A program made the translations under genes and the position numbers. A model generated the notes under the pieces. That model searched no databases, was not told the origin of the DNA, and worked only from the letters and a program-made list of their open reading frames with translations. From contig OX421497.1 of assembly GCA_949126835.1 (NCBI GenBank), positions 22,075,612-22,139,611 on the forward strand: DNA of 64,000 nucleotides, written 5' to 3'. Shown one piece after another: positions 1-10,019 of the stretch. The stretch comes from Anisus vortex. Its lineage: Eukaryota > Mollusca > Gastropoda > Planorbidae. The stretch's first letter is position 1, and each line of letters opens with the position of its first letter.

Positions 1-882
1 TATCCTTGTATTAGTGAAGATCTTATTATATTATTCTGAAGTTTATTTGTAGTTGTCTAGAGTATTCCTGGTTCTTATAATCCCCTGGCAATTCACATAG
101 CGTAGTTTTAGAGTTTTCAGTTGATTTACTTCATGTATAATTATTTATGTGGCTCATATTATACAGCAAGAACCTCGATGTCGAGTGGTAGTGTAGATTA
201 TTAATATAGTTGAATAAATATTACACATACACACATGTATATAACTTTGAAATATTGACGCTAACCAAGTTGTGTAGAAAGCAACGATAAATTTGGTTTA
301 ATTTACAACATCAATCCAGTAGGAATCCAAATAATATTATATACACAATCAAGAAATACACATATTCCAATTAGTAATGAATATCCTCAATGAACATATA
401 GCATTGTAGTTAATAGTAGAATAATAAATCTTTCATAATACAACTCAAATAGAAACGATCTTCAGAGACTCAGAATCTTAGATGTTATCTGATCGAATGT
501 ACGCCAAGAACTGACTAAAAGTGTCGAATCGCGTAGAAATATATTACGGGTCAATCGTTGGAAAAACCAGACAGCCTAGTGACACGAATATTTTAATCAA
601 GCCTGCATGTTGACTGCGTGATCAGAATGTTTTTTTATTAAGAACAAGCAATAATGCTCTAACAAAATAAGGAGAGACCGGACGGCCTTGACACGCTGTA
701 GGTACGTGCACAGTTCATGTTTTTATCGAGGTTAATAAAAAACAATAATGCTCAAATTAGGTTAGGAAAAACCCGGGGGAAACTTTGAGCTGAGAAATAT
801 TTATATCGTTTAAACGCAATTCGCTTAAATGATTCAGTTGGTTTATTAACATTACAATGTAGGGAATTTACGTTTCGTAACA
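1..882 (-). repeat. 3' LTR of the gypsy element (first 6 bp outside window)
   Basis: Matches 5867-6748 base for base except T763 versus C6629. It is the 3' LTR because the polyprotein runs on the minus strand. Its inner edge is at 882/883. On the coding strand the sequence just inside is GGTACGGGCGAC, preceded by a pyrimidine-rich run, so no convincing polypurine tract is visible. Confidence 0.95.
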
Positions 883-1648
883 GTCGCCCGTACCAAAAGG
901 AAAAGAACATTGCATACTAAACAATAGAAGTGTGCAATTTCTTTTAGAACCGCCTGCACTTAACTTTAGTTCTAAACAATATACAAAAAAAAAAAACTGA
1001 CTCCACCTGGGTAGTCCTTTAAATAAGACAAGTAAGGGAAATAATTTATTCTATTAAACCCTCATCATATAGGATCTTAAGTTATCCTTAGACCATAACA
1101 CATGTTCGCGTTATTAAAAAAATTATACTCTCTGAGATATCATTCCTTATAAACATCATCATCTTATTTATAAGGTAAAAATCAACATAACTAATGTTAT
1201 CATATTAAACAATTCAATCATTAATTAATTCAACTTAAATGAAATTAATATTTCAATAAACTTAAGAGTAAGAATTTAATCTTAAGTGTGTAAGCATGTG
1301 AAGTGTATGGACATTACTCTATTTTGGTTTTTACATAATCACAACTATAGTTTAATTGTTTCAAAATAAGGATGTACATTTCTGTTCATTCATTATCTTA
1401 CTAATAAAGAAAAATTATGTTCATAAATCCATAATATTTATAAGTAACTTATTAGGTTCTTTTTTTTTTTTTTTTTTTACAACAATAATAATATTTGTTT
1501 TAGCAAATGGAAATATTCATGGCATAAAATAAGGCATAAGATATTGCATAAAATAATCACAACATATTCATATATTCATGCATTTATATTTTAAATGATC
1601 CAATTCTCTTAGTTAGGATTATCAGAATATATACATGAAGTTATCCCT
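883..1648 (-). other. 3' internal region of the gypsy element without RT/RNase H
   Basis: RT and RNase H of a complete element would need about 2 kb between the end of the polyprotein frame and the 3' LTR. Only 766 bp are present. They are AT-rich, stop-filled in the stretches I translated, and include a poly-T run near 1461-1478. No RT motif such as a YxDD box was seen. The simplest reading is an internal deletion fixed in this subfamily or copy. Confidence 0.75.
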
Positions 1649-4600
1649 TTATACATTGGTTACATGCGCGATAGGGTGTCCGCGACGATGTGATCTTTTA
1701 CCAATACGTAAGTTATTCTTAAGTTGTATGGGATTAACCCTATACGGATGTTGTTTGACAGGTTTAACATTATCATCTTTTAAAACTACATCATGGGTAA
1801 CCAAAGTTGTTTTGTTAGGAACATCACTAAACAAATTTACATGATCATAGATTAAACCCTTGATAGAAGTCTGTTCACCTGAGTCTAGATGTGCCAGTTT
1901 ATCATTGAGGTTTTTAAGTGCTTCAGTGTTTTGAAGTTTACTTTCTATGATTGTCTTTTTAAATTTAGGCGGGGGTGTTTCAACAGTTTTGATAGCACTC
2001 ACTGGCCTAATGTCAGTTTGTTCTTCTCTAACAACATAAGGTTTTAGCATGTTTATATGGCACAGTCTCTGTGTTTTCCTTCTATCAGAGGTTTTTACAA
2101 GGTATGTTACATCACTGATTTTATCTAAAACCTGATATGGTCCTGTATATTTTGCACTCAGGGGTTGTCCAGACAATTGGGTCAACATGAGGACTTTATC
2201 ACCAGGATGGAAACATCGGGATCTGGCCTTGACATCATAGTACCCTTTCATTCTTTTCTGAGCCTGCAAAAGATTATCTTTAACATGATTAAAAGCATGA
2301 TAGATTCTATTGCTAAATTGTTCCACATAAGCTACGAGTCCAGTCTCTTCATCAGAATTTAACAAGGTTTCCTGCAACAGTTTTAGAGGTCCTCGAACTG
2401 AATGTCCAAACACTAACTCGAACGGACTGAATCCAAGAGATTCCTGCACAGTTTCTCTAGTCGCGAAAAGAGCGAATGGAATACCGCGATCCCAGTCTTC
2501 AGTGTTCTCAAAACAGTATGTGCGGAGCATGGTTTTCAGAGTCTGATGATATCTTTCTAGGGCACCTTGGCTTTGCGGATGGTACGCAGTTGAAGTTGCA
2601 TGTTGGATGCCTAGTTTCTTTAAGACCTGGTTAAACAGCTTTGATGTAAAGTTAGATCCTCGGTCTGACTGTATAGTCTTTGGAAGACCGTATCTTGAAC
2701 AAAATGCAATCAGTGCGTCAGATATCTTATCTGCGTTAATGGTGCGTAGCGGAATAGCTTCAGGATATCTCGTGGCAGTGCACATTATAGTGAATAAGTA
2801 CTGGTGTCCTGTCTTTGTTTTAGGCAAAGGACCTACACAGTCTATTAGCAAGTGGCTAAATGGTTCTGCAAAGGCGGGTATTGGCTTTAGAGGTGCTACC
2901 GGTATAGTCTGGTTAGGTTTACCAACTATCTGGCATGTATTGCATGACTTGCAGTATTTTGTGACGTCACGATGTAGTCCAGGCCAATAGAAGTACGGAA
3001 GAATTCGACGGTAAGTCTTGTTCACTCCTAGATGACCAGCATATGGCGTGTCATGAGCCATGTGTAAGATGTCATTACGATATATGGCTGGTACCACAAT
3101 CTGACTTCCTTCTCTGCAATTGTCATTATCACATTTCACATCTCTCCATTTTTGCATTAATATTCCCTCCTTCAGAAAAAATCCATTTCCGTTCATTTCT
3201 GCCTCCTGTTCAGTTATCACCTTTTTCTTCAGGTGTTTAATTCCTGAATCTCTATTCTGTTCTAATAGGAGTAATTGTCGAGGTGACAAATTACTTTCAG
3301 TAGTCTTGACTGAGGGACCACTCAAGATGTCAGCCAGGAAAGTTGCCTGTAGGTCAATTTCTGGTTCTATTTTTGACTTTGACATGGTTTCGACAGACTT
3401 TTGTTGTTGGGCCATACCTCTCGTGACGATGCATATAGGTTTGATAAAGCTCTCACTTTTATTGAGGTATTGTTTTTTCTTGGATATGGAATGCACCACA
3501 TCTCCAGCAATATCATTTCCCAGTATTAAAGAAACGCCTTTAAAAGGAAGTGATTTGTACACACCCACAACTACATTTCCAGTGAAGTACGCACTCTTCA
3601 GCTGTATTTGATGCAAAGGAACTTGTACATTTTTCCTTGATACACCTTGAATAGTAAGATCCTGTCCTGTATATGTCGATTGTGACGTAGGAACAGTATT
3701 CTCTAAAAGTAGTGAAACCTCAGCCCCTGTATCACGGAGTATTCTGATGTTCTTTTCACTAGTGACACCATTTATTATGGATGACACGATACCTTCTTCA
3801 ATGAATGGTAAACAATTGCTTGGTATCTCAGTATCGATGAGATCTGTATCCAAGTTATTTTTGTAAGAGGTATGTTTAGTACTCATGGTGGTTCTATCTG
3901 ATATAGACTCCTTGGAGCTCAGATTAGAATTAGAATTATTGAAAACCATTGTCTCTATTTCAGGAACTATTTCTGGTTTCAAGTTTCCAAGATACGTGTG
4001 TTTTGTCAGGTTATCTGCATTAGCACTAGGTATCTCTGTTTGAGTTCTAATATCCTTCTTTACATTTTCATGAGTTCTTTGTTTTGGCATTGCTACATAC
4101 GATAAGACAACATTCTTTTTATTCGGGTTCCCATTCAATATCCAGCACTTTTCCTTAGTATGTCCAATTCGTTTACAATGGCTACAGGTTGGCTTGGAAT
4201 TTGTTGGACCTTCATTGCTCTGCTGATGTCTCTTTGATTGATAGGATTCATTTGGATTCATGGTTTTCTTTTCTACCTTCATATCTCGATTCTGGAATTT
4301 ATCAACTGTTGTAAATTTATTGCTGGAATGGATAATAACATATTCGTCTGCCATCACTGCTGCTGTTTCTACTTGTTCTACACCTTTGTCTGCTAAATGT
4401 ATTCTTACATCACCTCTGATGTTATTGTTAAAGTCTTCCATTAGCATAAGATTAGCTAATTTATCAAAGTCTTTGTTTACACCTTTGGATCGAATCCATC
4501 TTTCAAAATATTTCTTTTTCTGTCTTAGAAAATCAACATGGGATTGTTCCTGTTCTTTCTTAGACTCACGAAACACTTTTCTATATTTTTCAGGTGTTAA

Positions 4601-5308
4601 TGCATAACTTAGCAGTACTCTATTCTTGATCAGTTCATAATCATACAATTCCTCTTCAGTAAGACTTAATACAACATCAAGTGCCTTTCCTTTCTTCAGA
4701 GCTGAGCGTAGAAGTATAGCTTTCTTGCCCTCGGGAAATTGATAGTCTCTAGCGTTTCTCTCGAAAATCATGAAGAACTCTTCCACCGAATTATCTTCAA
4801 AAACTGGAATATGTTTCTTAAACTTATACAGTTCTGCATCTGCTTCAGAGCTTGCATTCGAATGATTTGACGTACGAGACCTTGCTATCTCAATTCTTTC
4901 TTGGCTTGCTATTTTCTCTCTTGCTATTTCTCTTTCCATCTCAATTCTCTTGTTTTCTCTTTCCATCTCTAATTCCATCTTTCTTAACTCAAGTTTAAAT
5001 TTCAATTCTTCACTTAAGTCACCAGTTGTATGCTTTACTCTTTGTGTTATAGGAAAAAGTAATTCATCATCTGATTCATCATTAATGTTATCATTAGCAG
5101 TAGTTTCTTCAATAATTAGTGTACCTTGTTTTCTTAAACACTCAGTTACCTCTTGAAGTAATTTAGTTTTTGATGGCCTAGTTTCTGTGATAGAAATGCC
5201 CAATGATTTAGCCAATTCTTTTAATTGTATCATTGACATTTTATTAAGCTGTTCTGAGGTTAGATCAAATATCTCTGGATCCAATGTAAGATTATTTGTG
5301 GCTTCCAT
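1649..5308 (-). CDS. Gag-protease-integrase polyprotein, ending at the start of RT
   Basis: An uninterrupted 1219-aa frame. In order: residues 20-60 look like a SAP-type helix-loop-helix; 97-143 are a charged coiled coil (EMERE-type repeats); 155-330 are a SCAN-like/retroviral-type Gag; 375-388 are a CCHC zinc knuckle (C375, C378, H383, C388); 526-528 are the aspartic protease DTG; 752-792 are the integrase HHCC zinc finger (H752, H759, C789, C792); D823, D882 and E918 form a D,D35E triad; about 1035-1090 is the integrase C-terminal GPY module (GPYQV). Residues 1155-1197 match the segment that precedes RT in gypsy Pol (THDVVL, HPYRVNP). The frame then becomes unrelated and stops after 22 residues. 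The absence of stops in Gag, PR and IN fits a recent copy. Loss of RT means it cannot copy itself unaided. Confidence 0.93.
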   Translation of the reverse strand: MEATNNLTLDPEIFDLTSEQLNKMSMIQLKELAKSLGISITETRPSKTKLLQEVTECLRKQGTLIIEETTANDNINDESDDELLFPITQRVKHTTGDLSEELKFKLELRKMELEMERENKRIEMEREIAREKIASQERIEIARSRTSNHSNASSEADAELYKFKKHIPVFEDNSVEEFFMIFERNARDYQFPEGKKAILLRSALKKGKALDVVLSLTEEELYDYELIKNRVLLSYALTPEKYRKVFRESKKEQEQSHVDFLRQKKKYFERWIRSKGVNKDFDKLANLMLMEDFNNNIRGDVRIHLADKGVEQVETAAVMADEYVIIHSSNKFTTVDKFQNRDMKVEKKTMNPNESYQSKRHQQSNEGPTNSKPTCSHCKRIGHTKEKCWILNGNPNKKNVVLSYVAMPKQRTHENVKKDIRTQTEIPSANADNLTKHTYLGNLKPEIVPEIETMVFNNSNSNLSSKESISDRTTMSTKHTSYKNNLDTDLIDTEIPSNCLPFIEEGIVSSIINGVTSEKNIRILRDTGAEVSLLLENTVPTSQSTYTGQDLTIQGVSRKNVQVPLHQIQLKSAYFTGNVVVGVYKSLPFKGVSLILGNDIAGDVVHSISKKKQYLNKSESFIKPICIVTRGMAQQQKSVETMSKSKIEPEIDLQATFLADILSGPSVKTTESNLSPRQLLLLEQNRDSGIKHLKKKVITEQEAEMNGNGFFLKEGILMQKWRDVKCDNDNCREGSQIVVPAIYRNDILHMAHDTPYAGHLGVNKTYRRILPYFYWPGLHRDVTKYCKSCNTCQIVGKPNQTIPVAPLKPIPAFAEPFSHLLIDCVGPLPKTKTGHQYLFTIMCTATRYPEAIPLRTINADKISDALIAFCSRYGLPKTIQSDRGSNFTSKLFNQVLKKLGIQHATSTAYHPQSQGALERYHQTLKTMLRTYCFENTEDWDRGIPFALFATRETVQESLGFSPFELVFGHSVRGPLKLLQETLLNSDEETGLVAYVEQFSNRIYHAFNHVKDNLLQAQKRMKGYYDVKARSRCFHPGDKVLMLTQLSGQPLSAKYTGPYQVLDKISDVTYLVKTSDRRKTQRLCHINMLKPYVVREEQTDIRPVSAIKTVETPPPKFKKTIIESKLQNTEALKNLNDKLAHLDSGEQTSIKGLIYDHVNLFSDVPNKTTLVTHDVVLKDDNVKPVKQHPYRVNPIQLKNNLRIGKRSHRRGHPIAHVTNV

Positions 5309-5800
5309 TTTATATTATTAAAAGTTACTGTAAATCTTGTTAATAATACAATAAAAGTGTCCAACTTACTTTCTGTCCTTTGAATAATTCACTACACCAC
5401 ACAGTTCAGATTTTTCACAACAAGGTCATAAAAATAATACTTTCTTAGAGTTACTTTGTTCGATAAGGTAATACACCAGATAATTTTCCAGGCTGAATAG
5501 TTAAGTTTTCCGATTCTCAATAGCAATGTTCAATTCAATCACAATCTTTAGTATATTGTATATTGTTCATATTTTCCAACACAATCCATCCAAGTTACGA
5601 GTATGTATTACGGCAGTTGTAAATAGTTTGTGTAAATAGTATAACGATTCTTGAAATTGAAGTAAATCCTCTAAACGTTTGTTAGTAAATCACTGACGAG
5701 CAAAACCCATTTTATTACAAGGCAATTTATTCACCATAATAAATTATGGATGAGACCTTCTATTTAGATCACACAAGTATAATTATGATTTATAATGTTA

Positions 5801-5818
5801 TTACGGCTAGAGCCCCCA
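5801..5818 (-). promoter_or_regulatory. candidate tRNA-Pro-like primer binding site
   Basis: On the coding strand, 42 bases inside the 5' LTR, the sequence begins TGGGGGCTCTAGCC. It resembles the start of proline-tRNA primer sites (TGGGGGCT...) but diverges after about ten bases. Its distance from the LTR edge is larger than usual. It is an inference from resemblance only. Confidence 0.4.
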
Positions 5819-5860
5819 TTCAATTTATGAAAATAATAGTTATAGTATTGTTATTATTAG

Positions 5861-6748
5861 TGTGAGTATCCTTGTATTAGTGAAGATCTTATTATATTAT
5901 TCTGAAGTTTATTTGTAGTTGTCTAGAGTATTCCTGGTTCTTATAATCCCCTGGCAATTCACATAGCGTAGTTTTAGAGTTTTCAGTTGATTTACTTCAT
6001 GTATAATTATTTATGTGGCTCATATTATACAGCAAGAACCTCGATGTCGAGTGGTAGTGTAGATTATTAATATAGTTGAATAAATATTACACATACACAC
6101 ATGTATATAACTTTGAAATATTGACGCTAACCAAGTTGTGTAGAAAGCAACGATAAATTTGGTTTAATTTACAACATCAATCCAGTAGGAATCCAAATAA
6201 TATTATATACACAATCAAGAAATACACATATTCCAATTAGTAATGAATATCCTCAATGAACATATAGCATTGTAGTTAATAGTAGAATAATAAATCTTTC
6301 ATAATACAACTCAAATAGAAACGATCTTCAGAGACTCAGAATCTTAGATGTTATCTGATCGAATGTACGCCAAGAACTGACTAAAAGTGTCGAATCGCGT
6401 AGAAATATATTACGGGTCAATCGTTGGAAAAACCAGACAGCCTAGTGACACGAATATTTTAATCAAGCCTGCATGTTGACTGCGTGATCAGAATGTTTTT
6501 TTATTAAGAACAAGCAATAATGCTCTAACAAAATAAGGAGAGACCGGACGGCCTTGACACGCTGTAGGTACGTGCACAGTTCATGTTTTTATCGAGGTTA
6601 ATAAAAAACAATAATGCTCAAATTAGGTCAGGAAAAACCCGGGGGAAACTTTGAGCTGAGAAATATTTATATCGTTTAAACGCAATTCGCTTAAATGATT
6701 CAGTTGGTTTATTAACATTACAATGTAGGGAATTTACGTTTCGTAACA
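5861..6748 (-). repeat. 5' LTR of the gypsy element
   Basis: An 888-bp repeat with TG...CA ends (TGTGAG at 5861, AACA ending at 6748 on the plus strand). As the upstream LTR for the minus-strand polyprotein it should hold the element promoter. The bases beyond 6748 (CTAGT...) are host sequence and would be one arm of the target duplication. Confidence 0.95.
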
Positions 6749-6925
6749 CTAGTCAATCACTGCAAGACCAAAAAATTAGTAGGTAGGAAATTGTATGCTT
6801 CACTTTTGGATTTTGTTAAAAGGTCCAGTGATATGTTCGATCATTTTGAAGTAAAAACAAAGAAAAAATTGCCCGAAGTTGATTACAAAAAATGCAGATA
6901 TAGAAGAAAGTATATAAGAAAAAGT
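6749..6925 (+). other. coding-like open frame abutting the LTR, function unknown
   Basis: Reading from 6752 the frame is open for 70 codons to TAA at 6962-6964. It has a charged, protein-like composition (for example SSDMFDHFEV and a RRKYIRK run) but no start codon. I cannot assign a family. It may be the 3' piece of an exon or transposase split by the LTR element, with the rest left of the window. The last third overlaps the first unit of the adjacent minisatellite, which weakens the case for coding. Confidence 0.3.
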
Positions 6926-7275
6926 TCATGTTATGGATACTCTCACTATAATAAAACCATGTAATAGATACTCTCACTATAATAAACAAATGTTATAGAT
7001 ACTCTAACAATAAGTTCATTTTATAGATTCTCTCACTATAATAAACCCATGTTAAAGATACTCTCACTATAATAAATCCATGTTATAGATACTCTCACTA
7101 TAATAAACCCATTTTATAGATACTCTCTTTATAATAAACCCATTTTATAGATACTCTCACTATGATAAACCCATGTTATAGATATTCTCACTATAATAAA
7201 CCCATGTTATAGATACTCTCTTTATAATAAACCCATGTTAAAGATACTCTCACTATAATAAACCCATGTTATAGA
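6926..7275 (+). repeat. 31-bp minisatellite, left part
   Basis: About eleven units of roughly 31 bp built from ATAGATACTCTC, ACTATAATAAACCC and ATGTT. Variants include CTTTATAATAA in place of CACTATAATAA. The array stops at 7275 inside a unit and resumes at about 11340, so the LINE between them was inserted into it. Confidence 0.9.
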
Positions 7276-7279
7276 GGAG

Positions 7280-8312
7280 ACACGGCTGGCTGACAATGGC
7301 AGAATAAGTGAGGCAAACTATGCGTTCCTCTGGCAGGGACTGCCCCCAGACAGACCAATGCAACATGGTGTTGGCTTTGCCATTAAATACTCACTAATGA
7401 CATACATTGAGCAAGTGGCACATGGCACTGAGAGGATACTCGGCATCAAACTACTAACATCCATGGGTGCCACGCATATACTCAGCCTATACGCCCCAAC
7501 TCTCTGCTCTGAAGCAGAAACAAAAGACCATTTTTATGAGGCTCTGGATTCGGTAGTGTCAAATATCCCCAAACATGAGAGTCTATACCTCCTTGGTGAC
7601 TTTAATGCCAGAGTAGGCGCGGATCACAAAGCCTGGTCTACCACTATTGGTACACACGGCATTGGCAAAATGAATGACAATGGCCAGCGACTGCTCGAGC
7701 TATGCAGCGCTCATAACCTGTGTATAACTAATACCTTTTTCAAATGCAAAGACATCCAAAAAGTGTCATGGAGACACCCTCGCTCCAAGCACTGGCACCA
7801 GCTTGATCTCATTATCACCAGGCGCTACGAACTGGCTTGTATACTCCAAACACGTAGCGACCATAGTGCTGACTGCGACACAGACCACTCTCTGGTCGCA
7901 AGCAAAATAAAAATAACCCCAAGGAAGCTTCACCACTCCAAGAGAAAAAGGAAAACACGCATAAACACATGCCATATTAATAGCACAGAGATCAGGGAGC
8001 AACTCAATAGCAAGCTTAGTTCAGCCCTCACAGATCTTACCTTGCAGAAAGACGTCTCCAAACCCCATTATGCAGGAAAGAATGTGCCAGAACATATCGG
8101 TGTCACATGGCTTCACCTTCGCGAAACCATTTACAACACCTCTATCGCCATCCTTGGGAAGAAGGAAAGAAAAAATGCAGACTGATTTGAAGCCAACTGG
8201 GAGATAATGGAGCCCGTGACGGAGGCAAAGATAAAAGCCCTAATGGCCTACAAAGCTGCCCCAGGACCTGTTGCTATGCAGAAACTCAGAAATGCCAGGA
8301 ACATAGCCCGGA
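7280..8312 (+). pseudogene. LINE apurinic-type endonuclease domain, broken
   Basis: The open frame 7358-8185 (275 aa) is an EEP-type endonuclease lacking its N-terminus. Landmarks are LYAPT, LLGDFNARVG (the catalytic GDFN motif) at residues 76-87, the QLDLIITRR segment (WxxxD-type core) and CDTDHSLVASKI (the terminal SDH-type motif, here TDH). A TGA at 8183-8185 interrupts a frame that otherwise continues (FEANWEIMEPV...) to about 8312, where homology breaks at the nested LINE. It would nick target DNA in an active element. Confidence 0.8.
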
Positions 8313-8315
8313 AGC

Positions 8316-9842
8316 CTCGATGAACTTGCTCCTGTTATCACAGAAATAATGAATACCTCATTGACTACTGGCATAGTACCACAGTCTTTCAAGCATGCGC
8401 TTGTCAAGCCCCTTTTTAAAAAGTCCAATCTGGATGCCGAGTGCCTAAAGAATTACCGGCCAGTTTCCAACTTACCATTCCTATCAAAGGTCCTGGAAAG
8501 TATCGTGTTGGCACAGTTGTTGACTCACTTAAGGCATCATGGCCTCTTGGAACTGTCCCAGTCAGCTTACAAGAATTGTCACAGCACTGAGACGGCACTT
8601 GTCAGGGTAATTAACAACCTTCTTTGCGCGTCTGATTCCGATCAGGTGTCAATCTTAGCGATGCTCGATTTGTCGGCTGCATTTGATACGCTTGACCATG
8701 AGATTCTTATTGATAGATTGTCTACTACTTTTGGTTGCTCGGGATGTGTTGGCAGCTGGTTTAAATCCTACCTAACTAAACGCACACAAAGTGTCATCAT
8801 TGGTGGATCTACCTCAACATACTCGACTCTGCAATATGGAGTACCACAGGGATCGGTTATGGGCCCAGTACTGTTTTTACTGTACACTTATCCACTTGGC
8901 GATGTCATCAGGCCTTGTAACATTTCATACCACTTCTACGCTGATGATTCGCAGTTGCATGATTCTGCTGTTCCCGCTGAAGTCTCTCGTATAGCAGCCA
9001 ACCTCAGTCTTGCTATTGTTAGTGTCTGCTCCTGGATGATGGAAAACAGACTTAAGATGAACGAAGACAAAACGGAGGCAATTCTAATCGGAACTCTGAG
9101 TAAAATCGCCAAAGTTGAGGACTTGGAATCATTGGTGGTCTTAAACTGCCATATCCCCTTTGCAGACAACGTAAGAAACCTGGGTGTCATCCTCGATTCA
9201 CAGTTGTCTTTCGATGCCCACATTGGAAATCTATGCAGAGGCCTTTATTTACAGCTGCGTAGGCTTGGTCAGATACGGCCCTATTTGTCACTTGAGTCAG
9301 CAAAGAAACTTGCGGCTGCCTTTATACTGTCACGCCTCGACTACTGCAATGCTCTGCTTATCGGGCTACCTGAAGATAAGATCTCCAAATTACAGCGAAT
9401 ACAAAACAGTGCCGCTCGCCTAATGCGTAAGTCAAGGCGAGACTCTGTGACAGTTCTCCTGCGTCAGCTCCATTGGCTCCCCGTGAAAGCCAGAATCGAG
9501 TATAAAGTGGCGCTATTTTGCCATCAGTGCATTTATAATAACGAGTTTCCGTCGTATCTCAAGGAACTAATAACACCATATGTCCCTCAAAGAACACTTC
9601 GTTCTGCCAACTCATCGCTTCTGGAACGGCCCCGTTTCTCTCTGATGACCGTTGGCCTTAGAGTCTTCTCAGTATCCGGTCCGAAGGTGTGGAATCTTCT
9701 TCCTATTCAACTCAAGCAAACAAGCTCCATTGATTCCTTCAAGAAGAACTTAAAAAACTCATTATTTCAAAATTTATCTCAGTTAACATGCTTTAGAGCC
9801 CCACTGTCTTACTTATATGTTAGGTCGGTTATTTTGTTTTAG
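8316..9842 (+). CDS. reverse transcriptase of L2/CR1-like LINE (5' truncated)
   Basis: An open RT frame of about 508 residues to the stop at 9840-9842; the first in-frame ATG, at 8349, is internal. RT landmarks in order: [30 protein letters not shown] (catalytic Asp), [21 protein letters not shown]-type box read here as [10 protein letters not shown] (catalytic DD), then [31 protein letters not shown] and [13 protein letters not shown]. The tail PKVWNLLP...[10 protein letters not shown] is the usual L2/CR1 C-terminus. The endonuclease half is missing through 5' truncation. No frameshift or stop was seen. Confidence 0.88.
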   Translation, partial: LDELAPVITEIMNTSLTTGIVPQSFKHALVKPLFKKSNLDAECLKNYRPVSNLPFLSKVLESIVLAQLLTHLRHHGLLELSQSAYKNCHSTETALVRVINNLLCASDSDQVSILAMLDLSAAFDTLDHEILIDRLSTTFGCSGCVGSWFKSYLTKRTQSVIIGGSTSTYSTLQYGVPQGSVMGPVLFLLYTYPLGDVIRPCNISYHFYADDSQLHDSAVPAEVSRIAANLSLAIVSVCSWMMENRLKMNEDKTEAILIGTLSKIAKVEDLESLVVLNCHIPFADNVRNLGVILDSQLSFDAHIGNLCRGLYLQLRRLGQIRPYLSLESAKKLAAAFILSRLDYCNALLIGLPEDKISKLQRIQNSAARLMRKSRRDSVTVLLRQLHWLPVKARIEYKVALFCHQCIYNNEFPSYLKELITPYVPQRTLRSANSSLLERPRFSLMTVGLRVFSVSGPKVWNLLPIQLKQTSSIDSFKKNLKNSLFQNLSQLTCFRAPLSYLYVRSVILF

Positions 9843-9977
9843 TTGTTTGATTTGTTTTGAATCATCATTTAGTTGTTTTTCTTATCTCTTGGCCTATAGA
9901 TTGTATCCGTGTTCTTTAATTGTTATGTTAAATGCGCTCTGAGCTTACAGTATGTTTGTTGGCAGCGCTATACAAAT

Positions 9978-9980
9978 GTC

Positions 9981-10018
<38 letters not shown>

Positions 10019-10019
10019 C
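9978..10019 (+). repeat. ATT microsatellite, 3' tail of the L2/CR1-like LINE
   Basis: CATCATTATC followed by about eleven ATT units, ending where RTE-like sequence resumes. The same tail type closes the related fragments near 50.98 kb and 59.78 kb. Confidence 0.9.

Larger units (their letters stand above)
1..6748 (-). mobile_element. Ty3/gypsy LTR retrotransposon, Gmr1-like order, lacking RT/RNase H
   Basis: Two 888-bp-class direct repeats (1-882 and 5861-6748) bracket a minus-strand frame coding Gag, protease and integrase. The copies align without indels at a constant offset of 5866; the only difference I found is T763 versus C6629. The right copy begins TGTGAG and ends AACA on the plus strand; the left copy lacks just those first six bases because the window starts there. 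On the coding strand the LTR reads TGTTACG...CTCACA. The frame carries integrase and then the start of a pre-RT region, the PR-IN-RT order known from the Gmr1 group of Ty3/gypsy elements and opposite to standard gypsy. RT and RNase H are absent. The left flank is outside the window, so the target duplication cannot be checked. Confidence 0.93.
8313..10019 (+). mobile_element. L2/CR1-like LINE, 5'-truncated, nested in the RTE-like element
   Basis: Begins abruptly inside an RT frame (in-frame [13 protein letters not shown] at 8316) and ends with a 3' UTR whose last unique bases are GGCAGCGCTATACAAAT, followed by an ATT microsatellite. Ending in a short tandem repeat rather than poly-A is typical of CR1/L2-type LINEs. 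Two other 3' ends of the same family occur at 50780-50985 (+) and 59775-59845 (-). The coding part has no stop, so this copy is younger than its host element. Confidence 0.88.
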
